From a virus, in IMG/VR virus record IMGVR_UViG_3300050821_002102, positions 1-21,867 of that record: a stretch of DNA of 21,867 nucleotides; one strand, written 5' to 3'. A model generated the notes under the pieces. It worked only from the letters and a program-made list of their open reading frames with translations. It had not been told where the DNA came from and did not search any database. Both the position numbers and the translations under genes were made by a program. Positions 21,328-21,867 of this stretch are shown here, in pieces. Numbering within the stretch: position 1 is the stretch's first letter; the number at the start of each line of letters is the position of its first letter.

Positions 21328-21867
21328 CACTCGACCTCTAGTACGGCGGGTTCGGGGGGCAATTGAAAAGTGGTCGGCTCTGCCGGCAATTGAAGGGTCA
21401 TTTGCCCCTCTCCATCAATCGTCATTCGGGAAATTTCAGCAAGCAGGGCCAGCGTAGCGGGTTCGGCAGGCAGAAATAACGGTACGTTAGGATTATACGC
21501 GCGAAGCGATGCGACGAAGGACTCGCTCCGTTCCAGTATCGCTGCGTGTCCGATGACCGGCGTGGTGACTGTGCTCGATGCTGATACCCGATCATGTGTT
21601 TCGACGATTGCGGATGACCCGCTCGCAATCACGGAAGATGATACGAATACGCGATCATTCGACTCACGAATTGAAGCGAATCCAATGGGTGGCGATAGTG
21701 CAATAGCGGTGGCGGCAACCTGATCATGACCTTCAGTGATTGCAGCACTGCCTGTAGCAGTAACCGCACTCGTGCCTACAACTCGATCGTGGGTCTCAGT
21801 GATAACCGCATTGCCAGTAGCGGTGATATTTGCTGACGCCGAAACATTGTCGTGAGATTCAAGAATT
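21327..21867 (-). CDS. C-terminal part of a repeat-rich virion protein (5' end outside window)
   Basis: The reading frame is open to the window edge, so only the last 179 residues are seen and the true start lies upstream. The first roughly 115 visible residues are six copies of a repeat with core I-x-E-x-x-D (E3, E24, E45, E68, E89, E112 of the visible part), spaced 21, 21, 23, 21 and 23 residues apart; the last copy has lost the Asp. The remainder contains a second small motif, LPAEP/LPPEP, three times before the stop. I do not recognise a conserved domain in the visible part. Its place just upstream of the small adaptor-like protein and the prohead protease, and the sharing of its repeat with three tail or neck proteins, suggest a structural protein. 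The next gene starts within its stop codon (TGATG). A GTG at 21632 is only an internal codon. Confidence 0.75.
   Translation of the reverse strand, partial: ILESHDNVSASANITATGNAVITETHDRVVGTSAVTATGSAAITEGHDQVAATAIALSPPIGFASIRESNDRVFVSSSVIASGSSAIVETHDRVSASSTVTTPVIGHAAILERSESFVASLRAYNPNVPLFLPAEPATLALLAEISRMTIDGEGQMTLQLPAEPTTFQLPPEPAVLEVE
21522..21866 (-). repeat. ExxD peptide-repeat array, six copies
   Basis: Tandem copies of a 21- or 23-residue unit with consensus A/S-I-x-E-x-x-D-x-V followed by alternating A/S/T/V residues. Units of 21 carry a T-A-T-G-like turn; units of 23 carry P-P-I-G or P-V-I-G at the same place. The bases diverge clearly between copies, so selection appears to be on the protein. 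The array may continue upstream of the window. Confidence 0.85.

Noticed and set aside
2441-21866. The ExxD repeats as DNA-level repeats such as a VNTR or a CRISPR-like array
   Set aside because: Copies differ widely in base sequence, and unit lengths are multiples of three; the conservation is at protein level.

Overview
The window is a dense, all-minus-strand block of virion and lysis genes from a tailed phage (or prophage) with a contractile tail. Transcription runs from base 21867 to base 1. The evidence for a myovirus is a DUF3383-type sheath, a DUF3277-type tube, a Gp138-type puncturing spike, a gp25/W-like wedge and a gp47/J-like wedge. Genes are separated by a few bases or joined by ATGA, TGATG or TAATG junctions, as in one or a few long late operons. 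The host cannot be read directly. The base composition and the style of the fibre N-terminus and lysis proteins suggest a Gram-negative proteobacterium, perhaps Burkholderiales; this is inference. No integrase, repressor, tRNA, CRISPR array or insertion sequence is visible.

Layout in transcription order. (1) 21867-20729: the 3' end of a repeat-rich protein and two small virion proteins. (2) 20722-17352: a DUF2213-type prohead protease fused to a scaffold-like region, a cement protein, and the DUF2184-type major capsid protein, followed by a strong hairpin terminator. (3) 17280-13999: connector and neck genes (DUF4054-like, gp10-like, two small His-rich proteins, a fibre-like protein, a head closure protein, a tail terminator). 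(4) 13985-9927: sheath, tube, tail assembly chaperone with a -1 frameshift extension, and a tape measure with a lytic transglycosylase domain. (5) 9927-5654: Dit-like protein, baseplate plug, hub, spike, W-like wedge, J-like wedge. (6) 5654-1439: a LamG/PKD adhesin, a DUF2612-type tail protein and a C1q-like tail fibre. (7) 1442-80: a lysis-type cassette (coiled coil plus membrane segment, DUF5675 protein, holin-like protein).

The most unusual signal is a short peptide repeat found in four otherwise unrelated proteins: the partial first gene, the tail terminator, the LamG/PKD adhesin and the DUF2612 protein. Its core is hydrophobic-x-E-x-x-D followed by an alternating V/A/S/T stretch. The glutamates recur mostly every 21 or 23 residues. 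At least 17 copies are visible, in C-terminal tails or linkers added to conserved cores. It looks like a virion-wide mobile decoration module; its function is unknown. Two other points are a likely nested scaffold start inside the protease gene, and small proteins with H-x-H-x-H and H-P-R-x-x-x-G-x-F motifs beside the connector genes.
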